The position numbers and the translations under genes are program-made. A stretch of 64,000 nt of DNA from Leucosporidium creatinivorum (Eukaryota; Basidiomycota; Microbotryomycetes; Leucosporidiales; Leucosporidiaceae), in NCBI GenBank assembly GCA_001600635.1, contig BCKL01000016.1, positions 1-64,000 on the forward strand, in the 5' to 3' direction. The notes under the pieces were generated by a model, which was not told the origin of the DNA, searched no databases, and saw nothing but the letters and a program-made list of their open reading frames with translations. Positions 23,303-34,054 of the stretch are shown piece by piece (the stretch's first letter is position 1; each line of letters begins with the position of its first letter).

Positions 23303-25533
23303 AGTACGTTTCGCTCGCTTTGAATCTGCGTTCTCTCGCACTCAGAAGCTGACTTTGGCTCTGTACGCCGACTTGTAGTGAAGATTGAACCTTGCTTCGT
23401 TTGCTCCTCACCATGCTACCCGGGTCACGGTCAGTCTACAGCTCTCTCTAGCAGCCTACAGCTCCCCCCACCAGCTCTTTCAAACGCCGCAAAAGCCCTC
23501 CTTCAGCGCATCAACAATCTTCGCTTTCGAGGTCTCGGCTCGGACGAGGAATTGCTTACTGACGATGAACAACAACCTACAGGAACCATGTTCGTCCGTA
23601 ACGACGCCAAGTGCTTCCGCTTCTGCCGCTCAAAGTGCCACAAGAACTTCAAGTGCGTTTCTCCCGTCTTGCTCTTCGCAGCCGGCTCGTTCGCTGGGCT
23701 CGGCTCTTTGGAGGCTGTACCGGGGAATGAGAGCAGAAGCTGACTTACGCTCTTGATGTTGAACAGGATGAAGCGCAACCCTCGCAAGCTCAAGTGGACA
23801 AAGGCCTTCCGCAAGGCTGCTGGCAAGGAAATGACCATCGTAAGGCGGCGCGGAGCTATCGAGCTACAGCTGGAGCATCGCTGATCATACTCCCTCATCT
23901 TCCTCGCTTCTCCTCTCCTCGTCACACGTCGTCGGCCCTTCCCTCGCCCTCTCATCTTCGCCGACCCTCCTCGCCCATCTCCCTCTTATCCCCCTCCCCA
24001 TCTCGCTTCGCTCAACGACACAACAGGACTCGACCCTCAACTTCGAGAAGCGCCGCCACGTGCCCGTGGTGTACGACCGCGAGCTGGTGCAGGCCACCAT
24101 TGCCGGAATGAAGCGGATTCAGGAGGTCAAGACGAGGAGGGAGAAGGCGTTCTACAAGGCTCGGTGCGTTTTGATGCGATTGATGGCGTCAGGGATGGGG
24201 TGTTTGATGGGGAACGTGGGTGGAGGGGAGATTGGGAAAGAGGCGGGAGAGGAGGAAGATGGACGAGAGGGAGGAGCAACGCCGAGCAGGCAGGCTAAGG
24301 CGAGACGTTGGGGTTGCAGCAACTGGGCGATGCTCAGTCGCTGTAACCCTGTTCGGTTCGTACGACGTCTACCTGGGGGGTGCTCTCGGTATTCAACGCG
24401 GCCGAGGGGAGTCGAACCTGCGCCGAGCATTCGTTTCGTTCGCACAGCGTTGCGAGGGAGGCTTCTGCTGTGCTGTGGGTGGTCCCCCGGAATCACTGCC
24501 TAGGTAGTGTATCGAGCACAGGCGACGAGAGTTGGTCGGCGCGGTTAGGAGCGACACTTCTCGGCTGGGAGCAGCTGGTCTTCGAGCGTAGCTTGGAGGT
24601 CACCTGGCTCTCTACCTTGGGCAGATGTTGATCTGCACGTGTCCCCACCGGTCCAGCCGCTGATCAAAAGCGGCGCTGTCTACCGATGCGTTTCGCCTTC
24701 GAGCTCACGTCGTGCTTCGGCGCCGAGGGCGCTTGAGGAAGGTGTGTAGATCGAGAATGAAGGCTCTGCACGATTGAGTACATCGCTCGCTCATCGTTGG
24801 ACTCGCTCGTGATTGAAGAGACTGCATGAGTGGCGGCGAGATCGGTCGGCCTTCTCTTGGAGGATGGTCGGCTCGCTATGCCTACTGCGCGCGACTCTCG
24901 TTTGTCTCACAAGAGCCAGAGCATCATTGCTGGACGCGGCCGATGCACTCTTCTGCTGTCGAGGAGGCGGGAGGACGGGAAGGCTTCGCCAAGGCTAGCT
25001 CTGTGCGCTCGCTTGTCGCAGCTCCTCCCAGTCCTCAGTGGTTCCTCGACTCGCATTCTAGTACCTAGCGACGTTGCCGAGCAACAGCTAACCTCCTCCC
25101 CTCCCTCCTCACCAACAGCATGGCCGCCGCTGCCCCCAAAGTCCTCGCATCCGATTCGCTCGAGGTCACTCGTTCCTCCCACCTCCTTTCCCTGCAAAAC
25201 CCCACTCCTCACACCAAGAAGGCCCTCACCGCCTCCTCGATCCTCCTCGCCGCCCGCGCCGAGAAGAAGGCCGCCCGCCAAGCTCGCGGTGGCAAGCGTG
25301 CTGTCGAGTTCGATGGCGAGGGATTGGGATCGGATGATGGTATGGAGTCGGAGAGTGGGGATTCCGAACTTGATGTGGCGGATGCGTTGAGGGAGGCGGA
25401 TATGGGCGAGATGGACGTGGAGGATGAGGTCAAGGAGAAGATTAAGAGTAAGGTGAAGGCGGGGAAGCAGAAGAGTTCGTTGAGGAAGACGGGAGGTGGA
25501 GGTATGGGCATGGGCATGCAGGTTGATGCTTGA
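23303..25533 (+). CDS. RLP24: Ribosome biogenesis protein RLP24 (L24e-like)
   Basis: Pre-60S assembly factor that holds the place of ribosomal protein eL24 and recruits the AAA-ATPase Drg1/Afg2. Exons 23303 (one base), 23379-23429, 23583-23652, 23767-23839, 24027-24163 and 25119-25533 give 248 aa. The zinc ribbon is C6-x2-C9...C32-x3-C36 within [11 protein letters not shown]...[42 protein letters not shown]. The next block is [26 protein letters not shown], and the C-terminal part is acidic then basic. There is no ATG contiguous with KIEPC; the A at 23303 joins TG at 23379 across an intron and creates CGCCACCATGA, an excellent start context. The last intron is 955 nt, extreme for this locus. 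Confidence 0.93.
24164..25118 (+). other. Exceptionally long (955-nt) last intron of RLP24
   Basis: This intron begins gtgcgt after AAGGCTCG and ends at accaacag before CATGGCC; excising it restores FYKARMAAAA in frame. It is roughly ten times the usual intron here. No reading frame with a recognisable product, tRNA or clear box C/D pair was found inside, though intron-hosted snoRNAs are known in ribosome-related genes. Confidence 0.7.
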
Positions 25534-25765
25534 GCTGGAGGGTCAGTAGATTGAGGGAAGGAGGAGCGAGGAGGAGCAGGGCGTGATTAGCTAGCTTGTG
25601 TCTGTACTTTCATCATTCTCGTTTTCGGCTTAGACTCTGCTGTTTGCTTCGAAGAGAGATCGAGAGGTGCCAGCGAAGGGTGCAGCTTCTCCAGCTCTCG
25701 AGTCAGGCTCTCGTTTCTCGGCGTGCGCGTCGCTGAGCACGAATTGGTTACGAAGACTGGACAAA

Positions 25766-27360
25766 CTACAGCTCCTTCTTCTCTGCAAGATCCCGCTGAC
25801 TTTGCACTTGATTCACGCCGGCCATCGCATCCTTCGCGAGACTGTCGAGGGAGAATACAAGTCAACTTCTCCCCACGCCTTCGCCGAGCCGGTCTCGAAC
25901 TCACCTATGAACGAAAGCATGCACCCAAGTCGGCAGCACTCTTAACCAGGGCATCACCTTCGCCGCCAGCGGCTCAATGATGTACTGCAAGCCCAACAGC
26001 ATCAGCTCTCCTCCGCACGAACCCCGCGCCGAACTCACCTGACTCTCCCCACTCAACACCACCCTCTCCACCAACCCCGCCACAGTCTCGACCGTCAAGC
26101 TCGGCATAGCCCATTGAGGCATGCATGGCCCTTGGTCCAACCCGACGAACATGTCGGTCTTGACGTGCCCGGGACAGATGAGGGAGGTTCTGACTCGCCG
26201 AGCGAGGGAGGTGGGGGAGTAGGTGTGCCGCAGTTCGAGGGTGAGGCCTTCGTGGAAGGAGAGGGCGGCGGACTTGGAGGAGCAGTCTGTGGTAAGGGTG
26301 AATTAGTACGAGAGAGAGGGCCGGAGCTGAGAGACGGCGCACAAGAAACGCCGAGGGGAGCCGAGATGAAGGCTGTATTGGAGGCGATGGTCTGTGCGGC
26401 GGAACTGATGAGCGGAGAGGCATTGATGAAGCTGGTAGATCGCTCAGAACTCACCACTACATGCCCATGACCGTTCTTGATCATGTCGGGAAGGAAAGCT
26501 TGCGCGGTGTAGTAGTGCGATTTGACGTTGACCTCGTATGTTCTGCGACAAGGTAGAGCTCAGTTGAAGACCCGACTTGTATCGCGCGAGTAGAAACGAC
26601 CTACAGATCCACGTCCCGAGCCGAGGAGTCGAGAACGGTCTTGCAGCGGACGACGCCGGCCATGTTGACGAGAACGGTACTGTAGGAGCGAATCGGTTAG
26701 AGGAAGCTCTAACAACTTGCTGGAAACGACTTGCGGATGTCCGAGCTCCTTCACTACAGCACGAGCAGCAGCCTCGACTTCCTCCTTCTTCGATAGGTCA
26801 CAGCGGAAGAAGCGGGAGCCTGGGACTGTCGAGAAGCTTAGTCAGCTACACATGCGCGAAGACGACGAGGTTGAGGTCACGAAGTCGAGGTGCAGGCTCG
26901 ACAACGTCGAGTGCGGCGACCTTGATGCCTTTTCGTGAGAGCTTGTCGACGAGAGTGCGCCCGATTCCGCTGGAACCTGCTCGCCGAGATAGTCAGCAAA
27001 ATAGGCAACATCATCGTAAGCAGCCGACTCACCTCCAGTGACCACCACCACCTCCTTCTCCCAATCCCAGCTTGAATCCTTCGTCCAGTTATTTCTCGCC
27101 CCTGAACTCAGCCAGTTGTTCACCCTCCCAGCTACCGCCAGTCCCAACATTCCCACAGCGACCTTCAGCCTCCAATCCCCGCTCCAAACGTCCTCCGTGC
27201 CCCCCTGACCCTGTCCGAGGAGCTCTTCCCGATGAGTGGCCAAAACGGCGAGAGGATACAGCAAGGCGACCGTAGGCGTCAGCAGCAGCTTCAGAAGGCG
27301 ATACAGAGAATCGATAGTGAGCCCCTCCTCGGCGTGGAGGAGCGGGAGGGCGAGAGTCAT
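25766..27360 (-). CDS. Membrane-anchored short-chain dehydrogenase/reductase (SDR16C/retinol dehydrogenase-like)
   Basis: Probable ER or lipid-droplet NAD(P)-dependent reductase of lipids or retinoid-like alcohols; the substrate is not determined. Nine exons: 27360-27033, 26976-26881, 26825-26717, 26679-26605, 26542-26455, 26391-26343, 26286-26039, 25984-25905 and 25841-25766, giving 382 aa. N-terminal hydrophobic segments precede the cofactor motif TGGSSGIG (108-115), which is split by intron 1. LVNMAGVV is the NNAG-type motif. The catalytic Y249-x3-K253 (YCSSK) is created only by splicing, because the Tyr codon is split T|AC between exons 6 and 7. The substrate-side block LICPGHVKTDMF follows. 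Intron 3 is only 37 nt with a ctaac branch site. Confidence 0.91.
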
Positions 27361-27669
27361 TTTCGAGCAAGAGGAAGTAGAAGGTCAAGAGACGTTCGGC
27401 GTTCGGACGGTCGTGTTGTAGGAGGGTGGTCCGAGCTCGAGAGTGTGCATGCAATGCGAAATGGGCTCAGAAGGAACTATCATCACGCGGCCGCGCGAAT
27501 CTCTTGCAGTAGATCTTTGCTCGCGTTTCATTTCCCCCTTTCCTGCTTCTCGGCGCTCGCTTCCCTCTACCGTTTCTCTCTGTAGACCACGCTGCAGAAG
27601 AACAAGCTGCTATAGCATCATGAGAACGTAGTAGCTACAACTGAACAACATCCGACACTATCAATCTTC
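27361..27669. other. Intergenic between the SDR and RING genes
   Basis: This 309-bp spacer lies between the start of the SDR gene and the stop of the PA-TM-RING gene, both on the minus strand. It probably holds the SDR promoter and the RING gene's 3' UTR. No gene or repeat was recognised. Confidence 0.4.
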
Positions 27670-29672
27670 TCATCCCTCGAGCGTAACGCTGCTCGAGCTC
27701 GCCACGGGCGAAGGGACCCTCGCCCGTTCGAGGGCGCGAGGCATGGGCGTAGGGAGAGCGGCTGGCGCGGACGAGACGGTGTGAGGAGGGTCGTCGGATG
27801 CGGAAGAGGTGGCTGAGGCGAGGGGGACTGGGAGGGAGGCGGGAAGAGGAGCGGCGGCGGGCGAGGGAGTGGAGGGAGGGTCCGAGCCGTCCTGAGTGAT
27901 ACTCGCGCGGCAGGTCGGGCACTGTGAGCGGAGCAGGGAGTCGAAAGGGTCAGCTGTGGCTAGAGAAGGCGACGAGAGAGAGGCAAGCTCACATGTCGTT
28001 TCGAATCGAGCAGCCACGGCGTAATCTCCTCCTCGTGGAAAAGGTGACCGCACGGGAGCTCCATGACCCTCTCCCCCTTCTCAAACTCGCACAGGCAGAT
28101 AGGGCACTCGGAGGACGAGTCAAAGCGCCTGCCTCCCCTCCTCGGCGCCAGCTGAGTATCGTTGCTCTTGCCGCTCGGAAGCCCGACCATCCTGCGCGCC
28201 CATCCCGGTACTCGAACACTCCACCTTGATCGTCGTTCCTCGCCGAGAGCTGGAGCCAGTAGCGCCGTCGTCTCGGTCGGCTGAGTTTGAGTTCCAATCG
28301 ACCGCTCCTCGTCCTCGACGACCGCGCTTCCGTCTGTAGCCTTCTCGGTGTCGCCCCAAAGGAATACGGGGAGCTTGGCTACAGCGTCTCGAGGTGCTCG
28401 GTCGAGTTGTTGCTGGCGGATGATGCGAAGGCGTTGGGTGAAGACGGTGAGGAGCGTGAGGAGCGAGGGGAGGAAGAGGATGAGAAGGAGCATGTCGAGT
28501 AGGGGCCTGTGAGAGAGAGTAGGATGAGGGTCAGTGAGCTGTTTCTGCAGTGAGGGTGGCGGGAGTAGGCAGCCAGAATTCACCAAGCGAAGAGCTCGTC
28601 TTTGGACATGATGACGAGAAGGCCGACTGGGTTGTCGCTGGATCCAGATGGCTGCTCGTCGGCCCAGCTTTGGAGTAGCGAGAGGTAGGAAGCGCGCGAG
28701 ACGAAGGTGGAAGGGATTCGAACGTCCGAAGTGTCGCCTGCGAGCGCCGAGCACCGGTTAGCTTCGTGTTACGACCAAAGGGAGTCTGAGCGGATCACCA
28801 GGACTCCAGGGCGTGAGAAGACCGCCCACACCACTGATCCCACCCTCCTCGGGGCTCTGATCGCCAAAGATGACGGCAGCAGCTCCCCTCTCTTGAGCGT
28901 AACGAACCTTCTGCGAGAAGGGGCAGTGTCCTCGCTGCACGAGCGCGATCCAGCCTTGACGAGGAGGCTTTGGGTAGACCTTGTCGGTGGAGTTCTCGGG
29001 CGACTCGCAGCCGTGCGAAGTGGAGGGAGCGAAGGCGGTGATAGGGTAGAGCGCCGACTCCAGGGGTTCGAGGAGGACGTGAGGGCCGAACGAAGAGGGG
29101 CGAGAGGCGTAAAGCGAGTGGGTGAGCTGTAAGGAAGTAATAAGTCAGTTCAAGCTGCAAGCAAGCGGCAGAGGAGAGGTCACCTCGACGTAGATGCTGC
29201 TCTCGGACCAAGCTGCGAGTCCCGAGCTATCTTGCTGTCCCGCGATATCATCCTCATCGTCCAGCCCCAGCAGCAACGCAACGAAGTCGCCGATACGACC
29301 GATTCCAGCTTCGACAATCACGGCGAACTGACGAAAGCGCGAAGGATGCTCATCGCCGCTGCTGTTGCTGTAGGTGTCCACCGCCTCCGCCGTCTTCTCC
29401 ATCTGCACCGTGATACTCCCTAGCTCCCAATCTCGCTTCCCATCCCACTCCTGCACCCCTCCATCGCCAACGAGGGGCGAGAAGGAAGCGGGGTCCCAGC
29501 TGTCCTGCTGAACGATGAGTTCGGTGTGCTTGTGCGGTGGTGAAGTGGCGGCGGAGATGTAGAGGAGGAGTAGAGCGATGGGAAAAATGTAGGCGAGTGC
29601 TCGGGGCAGGCGGAAGGGGAGCGAAGTCGGAGGTGGCCGCTCCTCCTGACGCTGAGACGCGGTTGGAGGCAT
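27670..29672 (-). CDS. PA-TM-RING transmembrane E3 ubiquitin ligase
   Basis: Endomembrane ubiquitin ligase of the PA-TM-RING class (RNF13/GRAIL-like). Exons 29672-29184, 29126-28799, 28737-28584, 28506-27993 and 27921-27670 give 578 aa. An N-terminal signal-anchor (ALAYIFPIALLLLYISAA) leads into a lumenal protease-associated domain (GWIALVQRGHCPFSQKVRYAQERGAAAVIFGDQ...VRIPSTFVS). A transmembrane segment (PLLDMLLLILFLPSLLTLLTVF) follows. The RING-H2 finger is CPICLCEF...ELPCGHLFHEEEITPWLLDSKRH|CPTC, interrupted by the last intron just before the final Cys pair. The C-terminal tail is Pro/Ser-rich. The start ATG at 29672 was chosen because the residues after it run straight into the anchor. Confidence 0.94.
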
Positions 29673-30003
29673 CGAGTGGCGGTTTTGAAGGGGGTGTACT
29701 CTGTAGGGAAGCAGAGACGGCCTGTAGGGAGGTAGCACAAGAGTTGTAGCCCTTTCCCGGTCGAATGAAAGGAGCACAAGTAAAGCGTAAGAGAGCAAGC
29801 TGAGATTCGCTCGAGCTCGCTGGACTTCGCTCCTTCGCGAAGCCATCCGCTCGACGTGTTCGGATGAATCTAATAGCTGGGTTGACATGCCTAGGCAAGC
29901 ATCGTTATCACGGCTAGTACAACAAGCAAAACCGACGACTGCAATATCCTGCACCTCTTCTCGAGCCAACTCTCCCCTCGCTCGGCGATCCTCCCCTCCA
30001 ACT
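29673..30003. other. Intergenic, no gene seen
   Basis: This 331-bp spacer lies upstream of the PA-TM-RING gene and downstream of the multi-SIM protein gene. It is expected to hold the RING gene promoter. Nothing else was recognised. Confidence 0.4.
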
Positions 30004-33000
30004 TCAGTCCGACAACACCAGCACCTCTACATCCTTCGTCTTCATCGGACTACTCATTCTCGCTTCTCTTGACCCCTCCCCATCATCCTCCACCTTTCCC
30101 CTCCCGTCCGGCGAACCGAATTCGGCGCTCTTCCCTTGCTGCCCCGCCGACCCCGTCCTCAGCGTCTCAGCGACCTGTTGCGCCTCCGAGTCCTCCGAGT
30201 CGCTCGACGAGTCGGAGCTGAGCGAGATGGCCTTGCCGTTCGTAGTAGGAGCGGGAAGGGCGGCGGCGGTGGAAGTCGAAGCGACTGGCGAAGGAGCTGC
30301 AGTCGAGGCGAAGATGAGGACGGCCTTGCGAGCTGGTGAGGCTGAGACAGAGGCAGAGGCACCAGCGACGACTGGAGGCGCGGAGGAGGAGGAGGCGGTG
30401 GCAACGGTGTCGGGCTGAGCGATGGGTGTAGCCCGCTTCGGCGATGCGCTCGGCGCTGGCCTCGTCGAAGGCGGTCGACTGAACGGTCCAATCGGCGAGT
30501 TGGCGTTCGGCAGGCTGCCAGGTCGGGCGATGGCAGGTCGAGGAGGACTTGGAGCCTGTGTCGAGGTGGCAGCCGCGCTTGTAGCGGGAGGAGGAGCGAC
30601 CGAGGTCGAAGCTGCCGGCTGGGAGAGCTGGCGGGCAATGTCGGCGACCTTGAACTGTCCCTTGAAAGGAACGAGAGGAGTGGGTTTCTTGGGGACGACC
30701 TCGCGAGGAGCAGGCTTCTGGGGCTTCGGGAAGACCTCGCGAGGGGTGGACTTGCCGGAACCCGACTCTGGCATCGAGCGAGACCAGAGAGCGTCGGCGC
30801 CCTGACCACGCTGAGGCAGAGGAGGAGGCGCTGTCTCGGTCTGTCGAGATGGAGGAAGAGCCGAGGCCGAAGGTTGAGGCTGAGCTTGAGGTGCTGGAGG
30901 CTGGCGAGAGCTGCTTGAACTCGACGACCGAGCTGGTTGGGCGGCGGGGTGAGGCGCATGCTGAGGTGGATGCTGAGGGTGGTAGGGAGGATACGGTGAA
31001 GGATACGGGTAGTGATGCGGAGGAGGAGGAAGGTAGTGGTGATAGTAGCCGGGAGGAGGAGGTGGATAGTAGCCGCCGAAGTGGGCTGGAGGAGGGCCGT
31101 AGGGGAAATGAGGCTGGCCCCAATAGGGATAGGGAGGAGCGCCGTGTGGCGGAGGTGGATAGTGGAACGCCACGTTGCCCTGCTGCTGAGGGTGTTGCGA
31201 AGCGAAGTGAGTCGGCGCCGACTGAGGTGGAGGAGGAAGAGGCGAAGGTCGTTTCTGAGGACGAGGTGCTGGTTGTAGGACCGAGGGAATGGGAACTGCC
31301 GACTGGCGTGGAGCTTCAGACCTCGAGGTCGATGCGGTGGGAGGCTGACGAGAGGCGGCCGAGGGCGTGGGAGCGATGACGGGGCGGCCACGACCTCGAG
31401 GCGGGAGGACTCGAGCGACGGGTTGATGAGGAGCAGCAGAGGGTGCCAGAGCCACGGCCGTCGAGGGCGCGCTCGTAGAAGGAGGAACGGCGCCTGCTTC
31501 TACAACGATACAGTCGTCCGATCCTTCCTCGTCGGTCTCGGCGACGACGTCGACGCCCATCGCCGCGCGGATGGCCTCCATCGACACCACCGGTCGCGCA
31601 TCCTCCTGCTCCTCGGCCGAGCTCTCCTCTTCCGCCTGAGGATCGCTGACCGCCCAACGCCGACCATGCTCCTCCTTCCCCGGTTCCATCCCCTCGCCCG
31701 CGTTCCATGCTCGTCCTCTTCCCAGATCGATCCCTTCCCACTCCCATGGCACCACCTCCGGCTTGGTCGCGTACTGCCACCCCTTCTCCGCCTTCTCCTC
31801 GTCGGCACCACTCCCAGCCTGCTCATCCTCAAACTCCTGCTCCCTCTCCTCCTTCCACCACTGCCTACTCTTCGCACCCTTCCACCTCTCCTGCCCGCGC
31901 TTCTCCCTGATATTCCTCGCCCCATCTTCTCGTCTCCAGTTGTCCTCAAAGCTCAGATGAGCGTCGTCGCCGACTCCATGCGTCTCCTTGAGGAAGGCCC
32001 AGCGCTTCCGAATCATCTTCTTCTGGTCGTCGGGACGAGGTGGTTGCGTAGTTGGAAGAGATTGGAGAGTGGTTCCTCCGACGAGAGCTGACGAGGCGCG
32101 AAGAGCGACTGAAGAGGGAGGGAGCGCTTGGATCGTTGCGCGACCGGTTCGGCGAAGGGAGGCGGCGCTTGGCGCAGGGAGGATGGGTACTGAGGTGATG
32201 CGAGTGGGAGAGAGGGGAGGAGCGGGAGATGGCTCGATGGAAGTGCGACCGCTGCTGGTCTCCTCGCGCTGAGCAAGGAGAGGCGCGCCGCCGGGGGCCG
32301 AGGAAGTCGAACTCGACGACTGAGGGCCGATCTTGAACCCCTCGAGCAGAAGGGGATCCGCCGACCTCGCTCGCTTCTTTCCCTTGCCCTGAGCTCCCGG
32401 TCCTCCAGCGACGGCGGAGAGGAGACTGATAGTCGATACGGGCGGCGAGGGAGGAGGGAAGGTGCCGTTAACCCAGCCGCCAAAGCGAACAGCGGGCTCG
32501 TAGTTCGGGTTGAGAGTGCGATGGGGAAGAGTTGGCGGTGGAGGAGGAGGTCGATCGACGAGAGCGCCAAAGGGCTGAGCGGGACGAGGGGTAGGAGTAG
32601 GCGAGGGCTGGCGTTGAGCGAGAGGGGACGGTTTGCGCACGACGTGAGGGTTTCGAGGGCGATGGGAGGAAGCGGGAGATAAGGACGGGGAAGGCGGTGC
32701 GCGAACGGGGTCGACTTTGCGCTTCTTGGTGGGGGGAGGCGGAGAGCTGCCGCCGCGGGAGGCTGAGGGACCCGAGGCGACGGAGATGGCTTCGTCTTCG
32801 TCGCCGCTGTCCTCCTTGCTAGACGGCGTAGGGGCTTTGCTGGTACTGGGAAGCGGATCTCGACGTCCTGGGAGTCCCTTACCCTTGGCCTTGACCTTAT
32901 TCGAGCCGGTCGCCGAGGGAAGCTTCTTGCGCCGAACTGGAATCTCGATGTAGAAGTCATGGGTGATCTCCTTCCGAGGTGGGAGGTAAGGCTCCTCCGA

Positions 33001-33749
33001 CGTGACGACCTTCTCCTCCTTCCGTCGCGCAGGGAAGTCGGATGCTGGAGCTGCTAGCTCGGGCGACGGCTCCTTGACCTCTCGCTCCTCATCCTCCTCG
33101 ACGGAGGCCGCTTCAGACGCCTCTCTCGAGAAGACAAAGGGGTTGTTGAACCGCTTTTCCACGCGTGGGTTGACAGGCGAGCCCTGCGGCGAAGGCGCTG
33201 CGGCTGCCGAGCGTGCAGGCGCCGAGGCGACCTTGGTCGAGGACCGCCTGCGCTTCTTGCTCGAGGGTTCCGGTGCAGCTTGGGCGGTACTGCCGCGTCT
33301 CCTAGTCGGTAGTGCATTCTTGGGAGCGACGTCGCCTACATCCTCCGACTCGTCGCCGCTGTCCAGCTCGATCCAAAGGGCGTCCTTGTCTCGCCGCGCT
33401 GGAGATCCCGCTGGGCGATGCGTTGGCTGAGACGGGGCAGGGAGCTTCTTCTTGAGCTTGCTCGACGATTGCCGAGGCTGCGAGGGAGCTGTAGTGGACT
33501 CCTCGACCGTAAGCTCGGAGGAGGACGCGACGGGCTGTTTGGGCTGGTTTGGAGGGGTGAAACACGACGTTCAGCGTTGTTGCCGGAATAGCAGCTACGT
33601 ATATAGCTTACCAGCTTGTTCATCTTGCGCTGCTTGCCCTCCTTGAGCCCTGCACCCGCTTCGCTCGGCCCTTGCGAGGTCGACACCCGCCGCTTGCCCT
33701 TGGACGGCCCCGGGACGACGAGCTGGAATGGCCCGGACGAGGGGGCCAT
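30004..33749 (-). CDS. Large disordered nuclear protein with SUMO-interacting-like motifs
   Basis: No known family was recognised. Exons 33749-33612 and 33543-30004 give 1225 aa, mostly Pro/Ser/Ala/Arg-rich and disordered, with several basic nuclear-localisation-like clusters (SSKKRRRSS, TKKRKVD, GKGKKRARS). One conserved-looking region of about 120 residues in the middle (MIRKRWAFLKETHGVGDDAHLSFEDNWRREDGARNIREKRGQERW...) may be a folded or helical domain. A stretch rich in Tyr, Pro and His (PPPHGAPPYPYWGQPHFPYGPP and similar) follows. Hydrophobic-plus-acidic motifs WIELDSGDESED, DDCIVVEAG, ISLSSDSSSDSEDSE and the extreme C-terminus DVEVLVLSD resemble SUMO-interacting motifs. A chromatin or SUMO-linked role is an inference. 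Confidence 0.8.
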
Positions 33750-34054
33750 GTTGTGCAGCACTAGAGCGCTCGAGTGCTCCTGTAGCCGAGTAAGATCGAG
33801 TCGAGACGAATTGGAGCGAGGTTGTAGTCGGAAAGCAAAGAGCGATTAGAACTGACCTCGAATTCGAGTTAGAAGTCTCGAAATTCGACTTCAAACGGTG
33901 AAAGCCTTTCGCTCTCTTCCTCACCTGCTTCTCGCTACTCGTCTCGACCTCCGCTCCGTCTCTCGCCTACTACCTTACAGGCTCGCAATTATCACTTACA
34001 TTCCGCCGACTTACTCCATCCACTCGTCTCCCCTCGCTCGCCTCGTCGTCTGCC
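33750..34054. other. Divergent promoter region
   Basis: This 305-bp region lies between the multi-SIM gene (minus) and BTB-CxxC member D (plus). The part next to member D is CT-rich with ctcgctcgcctcgtcg just before the ATG, similar to other family members. No gene was seen. Confidence 0.4.

Noticed and set aside
24400-24440. Possible tRNA on the minus strand, suggested by a TTCGA loop (GGTTCGACTCCCC)
   Set aside because: The T-arm stem does not pair (A-C and C-C mismatches) and no matching acceptor or anticodon arms were found.
28708-28730. TTCGAA-containing segment resembling a tRNA T-loop
   Set aside because: Inside the PA-TM-RING coding exon, and the flanking stem does not pair.
30159-31391. 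Open frame of 410 codons, minus strand, Leu/Ser/Arg-rich
   Set aside because: Alternative frame of the multi-SIM protein exon; low-complexity and without domain content.
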